A DNA stretch of 64,000 bases, taken from assembly GCF_011516645.4 (NCBI RefSeq), contig NZ_CP088285.1, positions 8,202,501-8,266,500 of the forward strand, read 5' to 3'. Of the stretch, positions 51,794-60,229 are shown one piece after another (positions within the stretch are counted from its first letter, which is position 1; each line of letters starts with the position of its first letter). Below the pieces are notes generated by a model, which made no database searches, was not told the DNA's origin, and saw nothing but the letters and a program-made list of their open reading frames with translations. The position numbers were made by a program, and so were the translations under genes. Source of the DNA: Bradyrhizobium septentrionale. Its GTDB lineage: Bacteria > Pseudomonadota > Alphaproteobacteria > Rhizobiales > Xanthobacteraceae.

Positions 51794-53620
51794 ATGCTGA
51801 AGGACAGGCTTTCGCCGGCCGACGAGGCTATGCGCGACAAGGAGATGCAGGAGACGCTCGCCGCCTGCCCGCGCATCCTCGATCTCATTGCCCGCGGCCC
51901 GCAGGGCGCGCCGGACGCCGAAGCCGTGATCTATCTGCGTTCGCCGCTCGATCCCAATCCGGTCGTGATCTCGAACGATCAGCTGATGGGCTGCGTCAAA
52001 GCAGCGGAGAACTATTTCCGCGCGCAAGGCATCGGCAAGGACAATCCGGTCGCGGTCCTGCTGCCGGCGTGTCCCGCGACCGTGGTCGCGATTTTCGGCG
52101 CAGCCGCCTGCGGCGTCGCCGAGCCGCTCAACCTCTTGTTCACACGCGAGGCAATCGTCGCCCAGCTCAATGCGATCAACGCAAAACTGTTGCTGGCGCC
52201 GCCGCCGGGCACGCCGGGCGGGCTCTATGAGAAGGTCGAGGGCCTGCAGCGCGAGGTGCCGTCGCTCCGGCGCATCGTGATCGTGCCGCTCGACGGCACC
52301 ATCTCTTTCGATGGCGATGTGCTGCGGCCGGATCCGGCCTGGCGCAACGACTACGGCAAGTCGACGGATATGAGCGAGGCCGACCGCGTCGCGGTGATGC
52401 TGCCGACCGGCGGCACCACCGGCCATCCCAAGGTGGCGCGGCTCACCAACCGCGCGATGGTCGCCTCCACCGTGTCCTCGCGGATGGCGCTCGACTTCCA
52501 TCGCGGCGAGCGCGCCATGATCACGATGCCGCTGTTCCATGTCGGCGGCTTGTTCTGCACCACGGCCAACAGTCTCTCGGCGGGCACGACCATGCTCATC
52601 CCCGGCCCCGCCGGTGCGCGCGATCCGGCGCTGGTTCGGAACTTCTGGCAAATCATCGAGACATACCGCGTCAACATCGCCGGCAACGTACCGACCACGC
52701 TCGGCGCGCTTGCCGACGTTCCGGTTGCGGACAGCGACATCTCGAGCCTGCGCGTCACCGCGACCGGCGCCTCGATCTGCCCGCCGGAGATCGAGCGGCG
52801 TTATCTCGCGACCTGGGGCGGCCCCTGCATCCAGCAGCTCTACGGCATGACCGAGCTAGCCGGCGCCATCACGCATGACGTCCATGGCGTGAAGCCCCGC
52901 GCCGAGAGCGTCGGCACCCGCAATCCGCTGGTCGAGCTTGCGATCCTCGACGGCGGCAGGCTGCACACCGGGCCGTGGCCGTCACCGGTCGGCGAACTCC
53001 TGACCAGGGGCCCGCAGGTGTTTGCCGGTTACGTCGACAAGAAGCAGACCGAAGAGGCGTTCCGTGACGGCTGGCTGCGCACCGGCGACATCTGCCGGAT
53101 CGACGCTGACGGCTTCGTCTACATCCTGGGCCGCGCCAAGGACGTCATCATCCGCGGCGGCCACAACATCGACCCGCGCGCGATCGAGGATGCCGCGCTG
53201 GCTTTCCCGGGCGTAGCGCTGGCGGCCGCGGTCGGACGTCCCGACAGCTATGCCGGCGAAGTGCCGATGCTGTTCGTCTCGGCGCAGCCCGGCGTCCATA
53301 TCGATCCGCTGGCGCTGGCTGCCTTCGTGCAGGACAACATCCCGGAGCCGCCGGCGCGCCCGCGCGCGGTGTCGGTGATTGCGGAAATGCCGGTCACGCC
53401 GGTCGGCAAGATCTTCAAGCCCAAGCTGCGCGAGATCGCCGCCGGCGAGGCCGCACGCGAGCTACTGGCGCAGGAAGGGTTGTCTGACGAGGTCAGTGTC
53501 GACGCCATCACCGATCCATCCCGCGGGCTGTACCTGAGCGTGAGCGCGCCGCCTGGCAAGGCCGAAACGGCGGAGCGGCTTCTGAAGAAGTTCCCGGTCA
53601 AGGTCGAGATGCGATCCTAA
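51794..53620 (+). CDS. AMP-dependent acyl-CoA synthetase/ligase
   Basis: A 608-aa adenylate-forming enzyme. The P-loop-like A3 motif MLPTGGTTGHPKVARLTNRA is near residues 200-219, the A5 region is QQLYGMTELAGAITHD, and A7-A8 are WLRTGDICRIDADGFVYILG and DVIIRGGHNIDPRAIED. The conserved C-terminal Lys lies in MPVTPVGKIFKPKL. It activates a fatty or other carboxylic acid to its CoA thioester through an acyl-AMP. Substrate unknown. The GGGGACGGAC before ATG acts as ribosome-binding site. Confidence 0.93.
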   Translation: MLKDRLSPADEAMRDKEMQETLAACPRILDLIARGPQGAPDAEAVIYLRSPLDPNPVVISNDQLMGCVKAAENYFRAQGIGKDNPVAVLLPACPATVVAIFGAAACGVAEPLNLLFTREAIVAQLNAINAKLLLAPPPGTPGGLYEKVEGLQREVPSLRRIVIVPLDGTISFDGDVLRPDPAWRNDYGKSTDMSEADRVAVMLPTGGTTGHPKVARLTNRAMVASTVSSRMALDFHRGERAMITMPLFHVGGLFCTTANSLSAGTTMLIPGPAGARDPALVRNFWQIIETYRVNIAGNVPTTLGALADVPVADSDISSLRVTATGASICPPEIERRYLATWGGPCIQQLYGMTELAGAITHDVHGVKPRAESVGTRNPLVELAILDGGRLHTGPWPSPVGELLTRGPQVFAGYVDKKQTEEAFRDGWLRTGDICRIDADGFVYILGRAKDVIIRGGHNIDPRAIEDAALAFPGVALAAAVGRPDSYAGEVPMLFVSAQPGVHIDPLALAAFVQDNIPEPPARPRAVSVIAEMPVTPVGKIFKPKLREIAAGEAARELLAQEGLSDEVSVDAITDPSRGLYLSVSAPPGKAETAERLLKKFPVKVEMRS

Positions 53621-53655
53621 CGCCTTCATTTACCTGAATATTCTGACCCGACCGT

Positions 53656-53680
53656 CACGCCGGAGTTGACCTCCGGCGTG
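53656..53680 (+). terminator. GC-rich hairpin after the acyl-CoA synthetase gene
   Basis: CACGCCGG pairs with CCGGCGTG around a 9-nt loop, 35 bp after the stop. No T-run follows, so termination activity is uncertain. Confidence 0.5.
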
Positions 53681-53792
53681 ATGGGCGCGGCTGGCCGCTC
53701 TCGCAGCTGACTGCTTGACGAACCGCCTCATTCCTAAATAGACTCTAAATAGATACTTTTCAGTACAGGCGTTCAGGGTTAAGCGTTTTCTC

Positions 53793-53993
53793 ATGGCTAC
53801 AGAAAAGGCCGAAACCGACCGCGTCCCGGTCACGCTGGCGCTCTCGACCATAGGTTATCTCGAGAAGCTGGTGCGACAGGGCACCCACGGCACGAGCGTC
53901 CCGGGCGTTGCACGGACATTGATCGAGGAAGGCATTCGGCTCGCCATCAAGGACGGGTTGCTTGCAATCCGCGACAACGGCCGCACGCCCTGA
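53793..53993 (+). CDS. Small hypothetical protein, 66 aa, ribbon-helix-helix-like
   Basis: Not firmly recognised. The order of a short strand (RVPVTLAL), a helix (TIGYLEKLVRQGTHG) and a second helix (VPGVARTLIEEGIRLAIKDG) resembles ribbon-helix-helix DNA-binding proteins. It lies 50 bp before the GcrA gene on the same strand, preceded by an A/T-rich region (53721-53790) that probably holds the promoter. It is conserved-looking, but the function is unknown. Confidence 0.7.
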   Translation: MATEKAETDRVPVTLALSTIGYLEKLVRQGTHGTSVPGVARTLIEEGIRLAIKDGLLAIRDNGRTP

Positions 53994-54043
53994 CGCGGGG
54001 GTGTGCCAGCGCGGCGGTTCAACACAGAACGTGGAACCGTCAG

Positions 54044-54508
54044 ATGATTGCCATCGAACCAACCTGGACGCCGGAGCGCGTCGACCAACTCAAGATCTAC
54101 TTCGAAGCCGGCCTTTCCTGCCGCGACATCGCCGTCAATATCGGCGTCAGCCGCAATGCGGTAATCGGCAAGCTGTCGCGGCTGAACCTCACGCGCACGA
54201 CACCCGACGAGCGCCGGGCCCGGCGGAAGAGATCCAGCGCGCATGCCGCGCAACGGGCGACGGCGAAGCAGCAGCTGCAGTTGCTACAGTCGGTCTACCA
54301 ACAGGAAGCCGACGATGCGCCTGTTGTAAGCGCCAACAACTGCTCGCTGTTCGAATTGAGCGAGCAGCGCTGCCGCTGGCCGATCAGCACCCCGGGCGCC
54401 GACGATTTCTGCTTCTGCGGCAACACCCCGCTCGGCGGCATGCCCTATTGCTCAGGGCATTACCGCCTCGCCTATCAGGCCGGATCGCGCCAGCGCGTGA
54501 TGCGTTGA
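54044..54508 (+). CDS. gcrA: GcrA family cell cycle regulator
   Basis: A 154-aa protein with the GcrA N-terminal HTH: WTPERVDQLKIYFEAGLSCR, DIAVNIGVSRNAVIGKLSRL. The C-terminal Cys/His-rich part is SEQRCRWPISTPGADDFCFC plus GMPYCSGHYRLAY. In Caulobacter GcrA binds the sigma-70 RNA polymerase and methylated GANTC promoters. The family has paralogues, so this may be one of several copies. Its stop directly abuts the stop of the convergent SDR gene (54508/54509), with no space for a terminator. Confidence 0.88.
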   Translation: MIAIEPTWTPERVDQLKIYFEAGLSCRDIAVNIGVSRNAVIGKLSRLNLTRTTPDERRARRKRSSAHAAQRATAKQQLQLLQSVYQQEADDAPVVSANNCSLFELSEQRCRWPISTPGADDFCFCGNTPLGGMPYCSGHYRLAYQAGSRQRVMR

Positions 54509-55471
54509 TCAGCCGACCTTCCAGCCGGTCGCCGCGACAAGGTTCTGATAGAACTCCGGCGTATAGGCCTGCTCGGGCGTGTTGCGCACCCGCTCGTCGA
54601 GCGTACGCGCATCGTCGCCGACCAGGATGCGCCAGCGCTCGGCCTTGACGCCGTCGAGGATGATCTTGGCCGCGGCGGCGGCCGAGGTCGGCGCCTCGTC
54701 GTGGAAGATGCGGGCGCGGTCGAGCGCGATCTGCTGGATGTCGGCATCCGACATTTTGGCGACGTCGATGCCCTGCCCTTGCAGGCGCTGACGGGCCTGC
54801 TTGAGCTCGTCGGCATTCAGCTGGTCGGAGCCATTCTGCACCTTGCGCGAGTTCGACACGATCGAGGTGCCGATATGGCCGGGCATCACCACCGAGCATT
54901 TCACATGCGGCGCGTTGAGACGCAGATCGTTGATCATCGCCTCGGTGAATCCCTTCACCGCGAACTTCGCCGCGCTGTAGGCGGTGTGCGACACGCCCAG
55001 GCCGACCGAGGCCCAGAAGCCGTTGACGCTCGAGGTGTTGACGATGTGCGCCTCGTCAGCCTTCACCAAGAGCGGCAGGAAGGTGCGAACGCCGAGATAG
55101 ACGCCGCCCCAGCAGATGTTGAAGGTGCGCTCCCACTGTTCACGCGTATTGGTGAACAGGCTGCCGCCACCGCCGATGCCGGCATTGTTGAACAGCAAAT
55201 GGATCTTGTCGGTGGCCTGCTGCTCGATCAGCTCATCGCGGAAACGCTTGTAGTGATCCTCGATCGAGACGTCGGCGATGTGGCTGGTGATGCGCAGGCC
55301 CTGCGGCAGCTTCTCGACCTCGCAGAGCCGTTTGGTCTCGGCCATCGCCTCGGCCGAAACGTCGCACATCGCGACATTGCATCCCTCGGCAACGAGCTGC
55401 CGCGCGAGTTCGCGTCCCATGCCCGTGCCGCCACCCGTGATGACGGCAATCTTTCCAGCAAAATCCTTCAT
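54509..55471 (-). CDS. Short-chain dehydrogenase/reductase
   Basis: A 320-aa classical SDR, longer than the typical 250 aa because of a C-terminal extension. Cofactor motif IAVITGGGTGMGRELARQLV is at residues 7-26, LLFNNAGIGGGGSLF holds NNAG, and the active site is NTSSVNGF (Ser), followed by HTAYSAAKFAVKGFTEAM (YxxxK). The extension (about 220-320) is alpha-helical and seen in long SDR families. Substrate unknown. Confidence 0.92.
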   Translation of the reverse strand: MKDFAGKIAVITGGGTGMGRELARQLVAEGCNVAMCDVSAEAMAETKRLCEVEKLPQGLRITSHIADVSIEDHYKRFRDELIEQQATDKIHLLFNNAGIGGGGSLFTNTREQWERTFNICWGGVYLGVRTFLPLLVKADEAHIVNTSSVNGFWASVGLGVSHTAYSAAKFAVKGFTEAMINDLRLNAPHVKCSVVMPGHIGTSIVSNSRKVQNGSDQLNADELKQARQRLQGQGIDVAKMSDADIQQIALDRARIFHDEAPTSAAAAAKIILDGVKAERWRILVGDDARTLDERVRNTPEQAYTPEFYQNLVAATGWKVG

Positions 55472-55651
55472 GCGAGATCCGTTCCTTCCCTGCTTCTTGT
55501 TCGTTTTGGCGGGAGCGCGGATCGCAGTCCCAGCCGCTTTGGCTGAGGCACTCTACATCACCGAATTATCGCCCAGCAACGGCGCCCGCCGGGCAGCCGG
55601 CGGTGCACGAAATCATTCCATGTTGCGAACAATATCCATTGATCAAAAACG

Positions 55652-55960
55652 CTATTCGGCGGTCTCGATGTGCACAGGCGCGCGCCGCCGCAGCACCGCG
55701 CTGCCGGCGCTCAGGACCAGCCTGAGGAGGCCGCGCCACGAGAAGTCGATGACCACCTCATGGTGCCGCAATCCCTTGCCGCCCTTCACCAGCCCGAGAT
55801 CCCGTATCAAGCAATAGTGGCCGCTGCTCATGCGCGCGAGGCGGCTGTTCTTGAAGCGTCCCATGAATGGCCAGAATGCACTGCGGATCGATTCCGTCAA
55901 ATCTTGACGGCGTCGAATCGGCGAGACGACGTGAATCCGCTTGCGGTTGACGGCTGGCAA
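55652..55960 (-). CDS. Hypothetical protein, 102 aa
   Basis: Not recognised. A basic protein; HYCLIRDLGLVKGGKGLRHH and VIDFSWRGLLRLVLSAGSAV look like real protein sequence with a hydrophobic C-terminal helix. Codon bias is compatible with coding but the gene is short and isolated. The opposite strand is also open here, so the call is tentative. Confidence 0.45.
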   Translation of the reverse strand: MPAVNRKRIHVVSPIRRRQDLTESIRSAFWPFMGRFKNSRLARMSSGHYCLIRDLGLVKGGKGLRHHEVVIDFSWRGLLRLVLSAGSAVLRRRAPVHIETAE

Positions 55961-56005
55961 TGGCAGCGCGCGTCACGATCGTCGGCGCCGACCGAGGCAT
56001 GAATC

Positions 56006-56036
56006 AAAAACCTCCGGCAGGGCATTGCCGGAGGTT
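56006..56036 (-). terminator. Strong intrinsic terminator without an obvious gene
   Basis: An 11-bp stem (AACCTCCGGCA with TGCCGGAGGTT) and a 6-nt loop, followed on the minus strand by TTTTTG. The nearest upstream minus-strand gene, the porin, already has its own terminator at 56214-56242. The region between (56037-56213) has no supported gene. Confidence 0.85.
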
Positions 56037-56213
56037 TGGGAGGCTTAGCAGCAAGCTAAGAGCCATCATTCAGTGTGTTGTTGGCCATGCCATATATAGT
56101 TTAGTAGATCAGGTAAGTAAATAAGTTTGCGGCCAATGAATCGCATGGCTCGTCTTCTTTGTCCGCGTGGACCGAAATGACGTAGCTCTGCTTCCGCAAT
56201 CGATTCTTGCCAA

Positions 56214-56242
56214 AGAAAAACCCCGGCAGTTGCCTGCCGGGG
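56214..56242 (-). terminator. Intrinsic terminator of the porin gene
   Basis: Stem CCCCGGCA/TGCCGGGG followed on the minus strand by TTTTTCTTT, about 30 bp downstream of the porin stop. Confidence 0.93.
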
Positions 56243-56273
56243 TTCTGTTGGATCGTGATCAGATCAACCGGTA

Positions 56274-57806
56274 TTACCAGTTGCGCTGAGCGCGGAAGAG
56301 CATCTGGACAGTGTCCTGATCCTTCAGCTCGTAGGTCGCAACCGGCTTGCCGATGCCAGTCGACGACGTGGTGATGACGCCCGAATACTTCTGATCGAGG
56401 TGAACGTAGGTCACGTCGGCCGAGAAGGTCAGGTTCTTGACCGGGGTCCAACGGGTGATCACGCCGATCTGCGAGATGTTGTAGTCCGGGTTGCAGTTGG
56501 TCACGCCAGCGCCGCCACCAAAGGCGGTGCGGAAGGTACCACCCACGCCACCAACGCCGCAGATGAGCGCCTTGGAGGTGTCGTTGTACGAGACTGCGGC
56601 ATAAGCGCCGTAGATCGCGGTGTTCCAGTAGGGATCCCAGTTGTGGGTGTAAGCACCGCGCATACCCCAGGTCTTGATCGACTGCTGCGCTCCGCCGGGG
56701 CCGAACACCGTGTCAGGTGCCGTACCGAAGCCAACGCTTTGATAGACGCCGGGCAGGCTCGAGCCGCCGAAGATGGCGACCGAGCTGGCCTGGCTGGCCA
56801 GTTCCTGGATGTTGTAACGGGTCGCACCGTCGGTGTAGACGCCCTGGATGTTGATGGTGTCGCCGGGTCCGGTCGGGATGTTCTTGATCGACAGGGCCAG
56901 CGCACCAGCCCAACCCCACTTGTCGTCGGGATGACCGGTCAACTCGGTGCCGCCGTAGTAGGCAGCGTGGTTGTCATGCGCGGCGACCGACGCCTGGAAG
57001 ATACCCCAAGCCTGGTCGACCTTCAGCGCAGCGACGAAGTCCGGCGCGATCGTGCCGGCGTAGTCGCTGGTGCCGTAAGCACCACCAGCGCCGAGGTTGT
57101 TCACGCCAGCCTGCATGTAAGCGACCTGGTCCTGCGCCGACAGTGCGAGCTGCACGCCGTTGCCGAACTGGGCGGTGTAGGTGAACTGGTTGATGCCGTT
57201 GGTGGTGTTCACGCCACCGACGAGACCGTCGTAGTTGTTGCCCGGATAGCCGTTCCAGGGAGCAGCGAACTGCGAAACCGCCTTGCCCATGGTGAAGCCG
57301 GCGAACTGGATGAAGGCGTAGTAGACGCCGACCGTACCGGCGGCAACGTTGCCCGCGCCTGCGTTGTTCGGCGCAGAAGCCGAGCCGATCGCCGAATAGA
57401 CGGTCGAGCCGTTGCCCTGGCCGGCGTAGGTGTCGGAGGTCCAGGTGAACACCGCGTCGAAATAGGTGCGGACCACGCCGTACTCGGTCGCGGTGCGGGT
57501 GTCGATGTTGAAGTCTTCGCGCGAACGCCAGGTGTAGCCGTTCGTGAAGCGGTTGTTGGCACCGCTGGCACCGTTGATGTTCGGGCCGTAGACGCTGTTG
57601 CCGTTCACCACAACGTCAGCGCGCAGGTAGCCGCCCAGCTTGATGCAGGTGTCGGTGCCGGGGATGTAGTAGAAGCCCGGACCATAAAGAGAGCAGATCT
57701 TCACGTACTCGACCGCTTTGGCCTTTACGGGAAGATCGGCCGCCTGTGCCCCGCCGACCGCGACCAGCGCAGCCGTCGAGCCCAGGATAAGGCTCTTCAA
57801 ATTCAT
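56274..57806 (-). CDS. Porin (rhizobial porin-2/Omp2b family)
   Basis: A 510-aa outer-membrane porin. The signal peptide MNLKSLILGSTAALVAVGGAQA is split here as MNLKSLILGSTAALVAV-GGAQA; the mature part starts ADLPVKAKAVEYVKICSLYG, a hallmark of Bradyrhizobium and Brucella porins, with the KICSLYGPGFYYIPGTDTC segment holding two Cys. Many alternating aromatic/Gly strands follow, ending QMLFRAQRNW with the C-terminal aromatic residue needed for outer-membrane assembly. It forms a trimeric diffusion channel. AGGTTT-type ribosome-binding site before ATG. Confidence 0.95.
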   Translation of the reverse strand: MNLKSLILGSTAALVAVGGAQAADLPVKAKAVEYVKICSLYGPGFYYIPGTDTCIKLGGYLRADVVVNGNSVYGPNINGASGANNRFTNGYTWRSREDFNIDTRTATEYGVVRTYFDAVFTWTSDTYAGQGNGSTVYSAIGSASAPNNAGAGNVAAGTVGVYYAFIQFAGFTMGKAVSQFAAPWNGYPGNNYDGLVGGVNTTNGINQFTYTAQFGNGVQLALSAQDQVAYMQAGVNNLGAGGAYGTSDYAGTIAPDFVAALKVDQAWGIFQASVAAHDNHAAYYGGTELTGHPDDKWGWAGALALSIKNIPTGPGDTINIQGVYTDGATRYNIQELASQASSVAIFGGSSLPGVYQSVGFGTAPDTVFGPGGAQQSIKTWGMRGAYTHNWDPYWNTAIYGAYAAVSYNDTSKALICGVGGVGGTFRTAFGGGAGVTNCNPDYNISQIGVITRWTPVKNLTFSADVTYVHLDQKYSGVITTSSTGIGKPVATYELKDQDTVQMLFRAQRNW

Positions 57807-58259
57807 ATTAAACCTCCAAGTTGCTCATATGCGTAGAGTCCGGAGCTGCGAGCGCCCCGTGATCCTCCCGCATTGTCCAAGACCGCTTTCCCCAAACCCC
57901 GCACCCGCAGATCGATCTGTGGAGTGCGACGGACTTGAACGATCACCGCAACGGGACGATCGAGATTCCCCTACCGCCGGGTTCAATATGCCTTGGCGAG
58001 TTCGCCAATCAAAATAGTTTATAAAGTCAGGAATGCGATTGCGGCCACACTGTGTCTCGCCGGCAACGCTGCCCGTAAGCCCTTTGGTTGGCAGGGAAAA
58101 CTTGTCGCACCCCAAATAGTCCAATCGTCACAGGAGCATCATAATTACTTTACGTTCACTTGCGTTCGTGGGCGGCTTACGAGAAAGATCGCGCTGCCGA
58201 GCGGGAAACAAGAATAAACCAGCGCAAAGCTGAGTCGGCACCTAGGGAAGAGGAAAGCT
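57807..58259. promoter_or_regulatory. Divergent control region between the porin and MarR genes
   Basis: A 453-bp gap that must hold both promoters. It contains an imperfect 16-bp palindrome TTGGCGAGTTCGCCAA at 57993-58008 and A/T-rich stretches (AAAATAGTTTATAAAG after it, and AATTACTTTACGTTCACTTG near 58143). I see no small gene. The long gap fits a porin with a long 5' leader. Confidence 0.55.
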
Positions 58260-58772
58260 GTGTCAGTGACCAGGAAGGATACGACGCGCCTGCGCGCCAT
58301 CGAGCATCTCGACATCATCAAGCGCTTCACGCTCGAGATTTCCTCGATCAATTCGCACCTCGAACGTGTCCGCCAGATCTGGGGCAAGGCGCTTGGCGTC
58401 AGCGGTCCGCAATGGATGATTCTGATCGCGATCTCGGATCTCGACAAGGATGACGGCGTGCCGATCAACGTGGTGTCGAAGCTGCTGCACGTCGATCCGT
58501 CGTTCGTGACCACGCAATCCAAGCTGCTCGAGCAAAAGGAGCTGCTGCGTCGCACCCCCTCCCTGGCCGATGCGCGCGTGGTCCGGCTGTCGCTGACCGA
58601 CAAGACGAGGAAGCATCTGGCGGGCCTCGCCAGCCAGCACAAGGCGTTCAAGAGGACCGTATTCGAGGAGTTCAGCGAGCCTGAACTGGCCGAATTCACG
58701 GCCAAGCTTGCGATGCTCAACAACCGCCTGGAAAAGGCGTGTCTGATCGTCGCGATGGATTCAGATACCTGA
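58260..58772 (+). CDS. MarR family transcriptional regulator
   Basis: A 170-aa winged-helix protein: SGPQWMILIAISDLD, VNVVSKLLHVDPSFVTTQSK with the recognition helix, then RRTPSLADARVVRLSLTDKT as the wing. The start is GTG with AGAGGAAAG upstream. It is divergent from the porin gene and could control it or itself; the palindrome at 57993 is a candidate site. Confidence 0.9.
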   Translation: MSVTRKDTTRLRAIEHLDIIKRFTLEISSINSHLERVRQIWGKALGVSGPQWMILIAISDLDKDDGVPINVVSKLLHVDPSFVTTQSKLLEQKELLRRTPSLADARVVRLSLTDKTRKHLAGLASQHKAFKRTVFEEFSEPELAEFTAKLAMLNNRLEKACLIVAMDSDT

Positions 58773-58819
58773 AGCGACCGGCGCGGCGCGCCTGAGATCG
58801 CGGCCCCACGATTCGACCA

Positions 58820-58921
58820 GAGCCATTTCCGTTCCGATGGAATCGGAACGGGGCTCTGGATTCTTGCTTTGACGCGTTTTCTTTATGCGAACCGGTAGCC
58901 ACTTCGCTCGAAAACGCTCCA
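58820..58921. repeat. Dispersed approximately 100-bp repeat, copy D
   Basis: Starts with the dyad CCGTTCCGATGGAATCGGAA, then CGGGGCTCTGGATTCTTGC, TTTGACGCGTTTTC and CACTTCGCTCGAAAACGCTC. Nearly full-length family member after the MarR gene. Confidence 0.9.
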
Positions 58922-58968
58922 GGCACCCGACCGGGTCGGGCAACAGCCTTGCTGCTCAGCGCGGTGAC

Positions 58969-59058
58969 TTATCCATGGCCTTGCCCGGGCGACTGGAAGG
59001 CCAGAAAAGCCACAACACCCAGCAGCGCAGCCCAGACCAGGAAGTGTTCAGCGATCAC
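58969..59058 (-). CDS. Candidate 29-aa membrane peptide
   Basis: A GTG-initiated frame encodes a short peptide: MIAEHFLVWAALLGVVAFLA, then FQSPGQGHG. GGAGG lies 7 nt upstream of the start, an ideal distance. One hydrophobic helix fills residues 5-21. Such very small membrane peptides are easily missed. No homologue is known to me, and transcription is unproven. Confidence 0.4.
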   Translation of the reverse strand: MIAEHFLVWAALLGVVAFLAFQSPGQGHG

Positions 59059-59234
59059 TGTCAGCCCTCCATTTGATTGATGGAAAGCATGAAACGGGCC
59101 ACGCGATGAGCTGGACGCTTGAACGAGCCGCACAAAGATGCGGCCGGGCGATCAAGCCTGCATACCGTCTGCGGAACGGGTGCTCATCCGCAGACCGCCC
59201 GCCCGAAAGCGTGGCTCCGTTCGACCGAACGCAA

Positions 59235-59951
59235 CTACGACAGAATGCTGAAGTCCGCCGCGGTGACCGTGCCTGCGGTCGCACCGTTCAGCCGGACCGC
59301 GTTGGCACCGTCGACCTGAATGACGAAGTACGCGCCGTTCTGGTAGGAGTGTGCCAGCAGATCGGCGAACGAACTAAAGCCGCTGCCAGTGAACTGCACG
59401 GTATCCGTGGCAGCGTTCCAGTCCTGGACCACCTGGACACCCGGCGCTCTGCGGGAGACGAACGTTTTGTTGCCGCCGCCGCCGAAATAGTAGTTCACGC
59501 CGGTGCCACCATCGAAATAGTCATTGCCGGCACCGCCGATGAGAACGTCGACGCCGTCACCGCCATACATGACGTCGTCGCCATTGCCGCCGTAGAAATA
59601 ATCGTTGGCGGCCTGGCCGTACATGACGTCGTTGCCGTCGTCGCCGATCTCGACCGCGCGGCCATTGGCGACGATGACGTCGTTGCCTGCTCCCCCGTAG
59701 GCGGAGCCGCCGTCGCCGACGCTCATGTAGATCCAGTCGTCGCCGGCGTGGCCCTCCAGCAGATCGACGCCGTCATCTCCCACCAGCGTATCGTTACCGT
59801 TGCCGCCGTGCGACGTGTCGTTGCCACTGCCTCCGAACAGCACATCATTGCCGTCGCCACCAAAGAGCAGGTCATCGCCGCAGCCGGCCACCAGGACGTC
59901 GTTGCCGCCATTGCCATAGAGGCCCGGCGCCACGGAGGTGCCGGAGGCCAC
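59235..59951 (-). pseudogene. RTX-type calcium-binding repeat protein, probably 5'-truncated
   Basis: At least eight glycine-rich nonapeptide repeats of the GGxGxDxUx type (GNGGNDVLVAGCGDDLLFGG and onwards) form the N-terminal two thirds; the C-terminal part (YYFGGGGNKTFVSRRAPGVQ) leads to a small domain ending TVTAADFSILS. The first available start is GTG at 59951, but RTX coding continues in frame for about 35 codons upstream (LYGSAGNDTIYGGEGNE) to a stop at 60057-60059 with no start codon. I take it as a fragment of a secreted calcium-binding protein. It lies 20 bp from the tRNA-derived att repeat. Confidence 0.75.
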
Positions 59952-60078
59952 CAGGATGTTCGCTCCGCTCTCGTTGCCCTCGCCGCCATAAATCGTATCA
60001 TTGCCGGCCGAGCCATACAGAGCAACGGGCGGCTTCGTACCGCCCGACCCGATCCGTCACAGAATGTATCGAGTAAAA

Positions 60079-60123
60079 TGGTCGGAGCGAGAGGATTTGA
60101 ACCTCCGACCCCTAGTCTCCCAG
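60079..60123 (-). other. attL-like tRNA-Pro 3' fragment
   Basis: A 45-bp perfect direct copy of 62736-62780, the tRNA-Pro sequence from the anticodon loop to the CCA end. It marks the distal end of the integrated element. Confidence 0.92.
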
Positions 60124-60229
60124 TGATTCCGAGGTCGAATACCGCGAAGGCTCAAGGCATACCGATTGACACCATTAGCGATGCAAAATCAGATATTTGT
60201 GTAATACCAAGAGCTACCAGCGGTTACCG

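Noticed and set aside
59480..59990. Regularly spaced short repeats that could be mistaken for a CRISPR array
   Set aside because: The periodicity is that of RTX nonapeptide codons (27 bp) with no constant repeat and variable spacer units; no cas genes are present.
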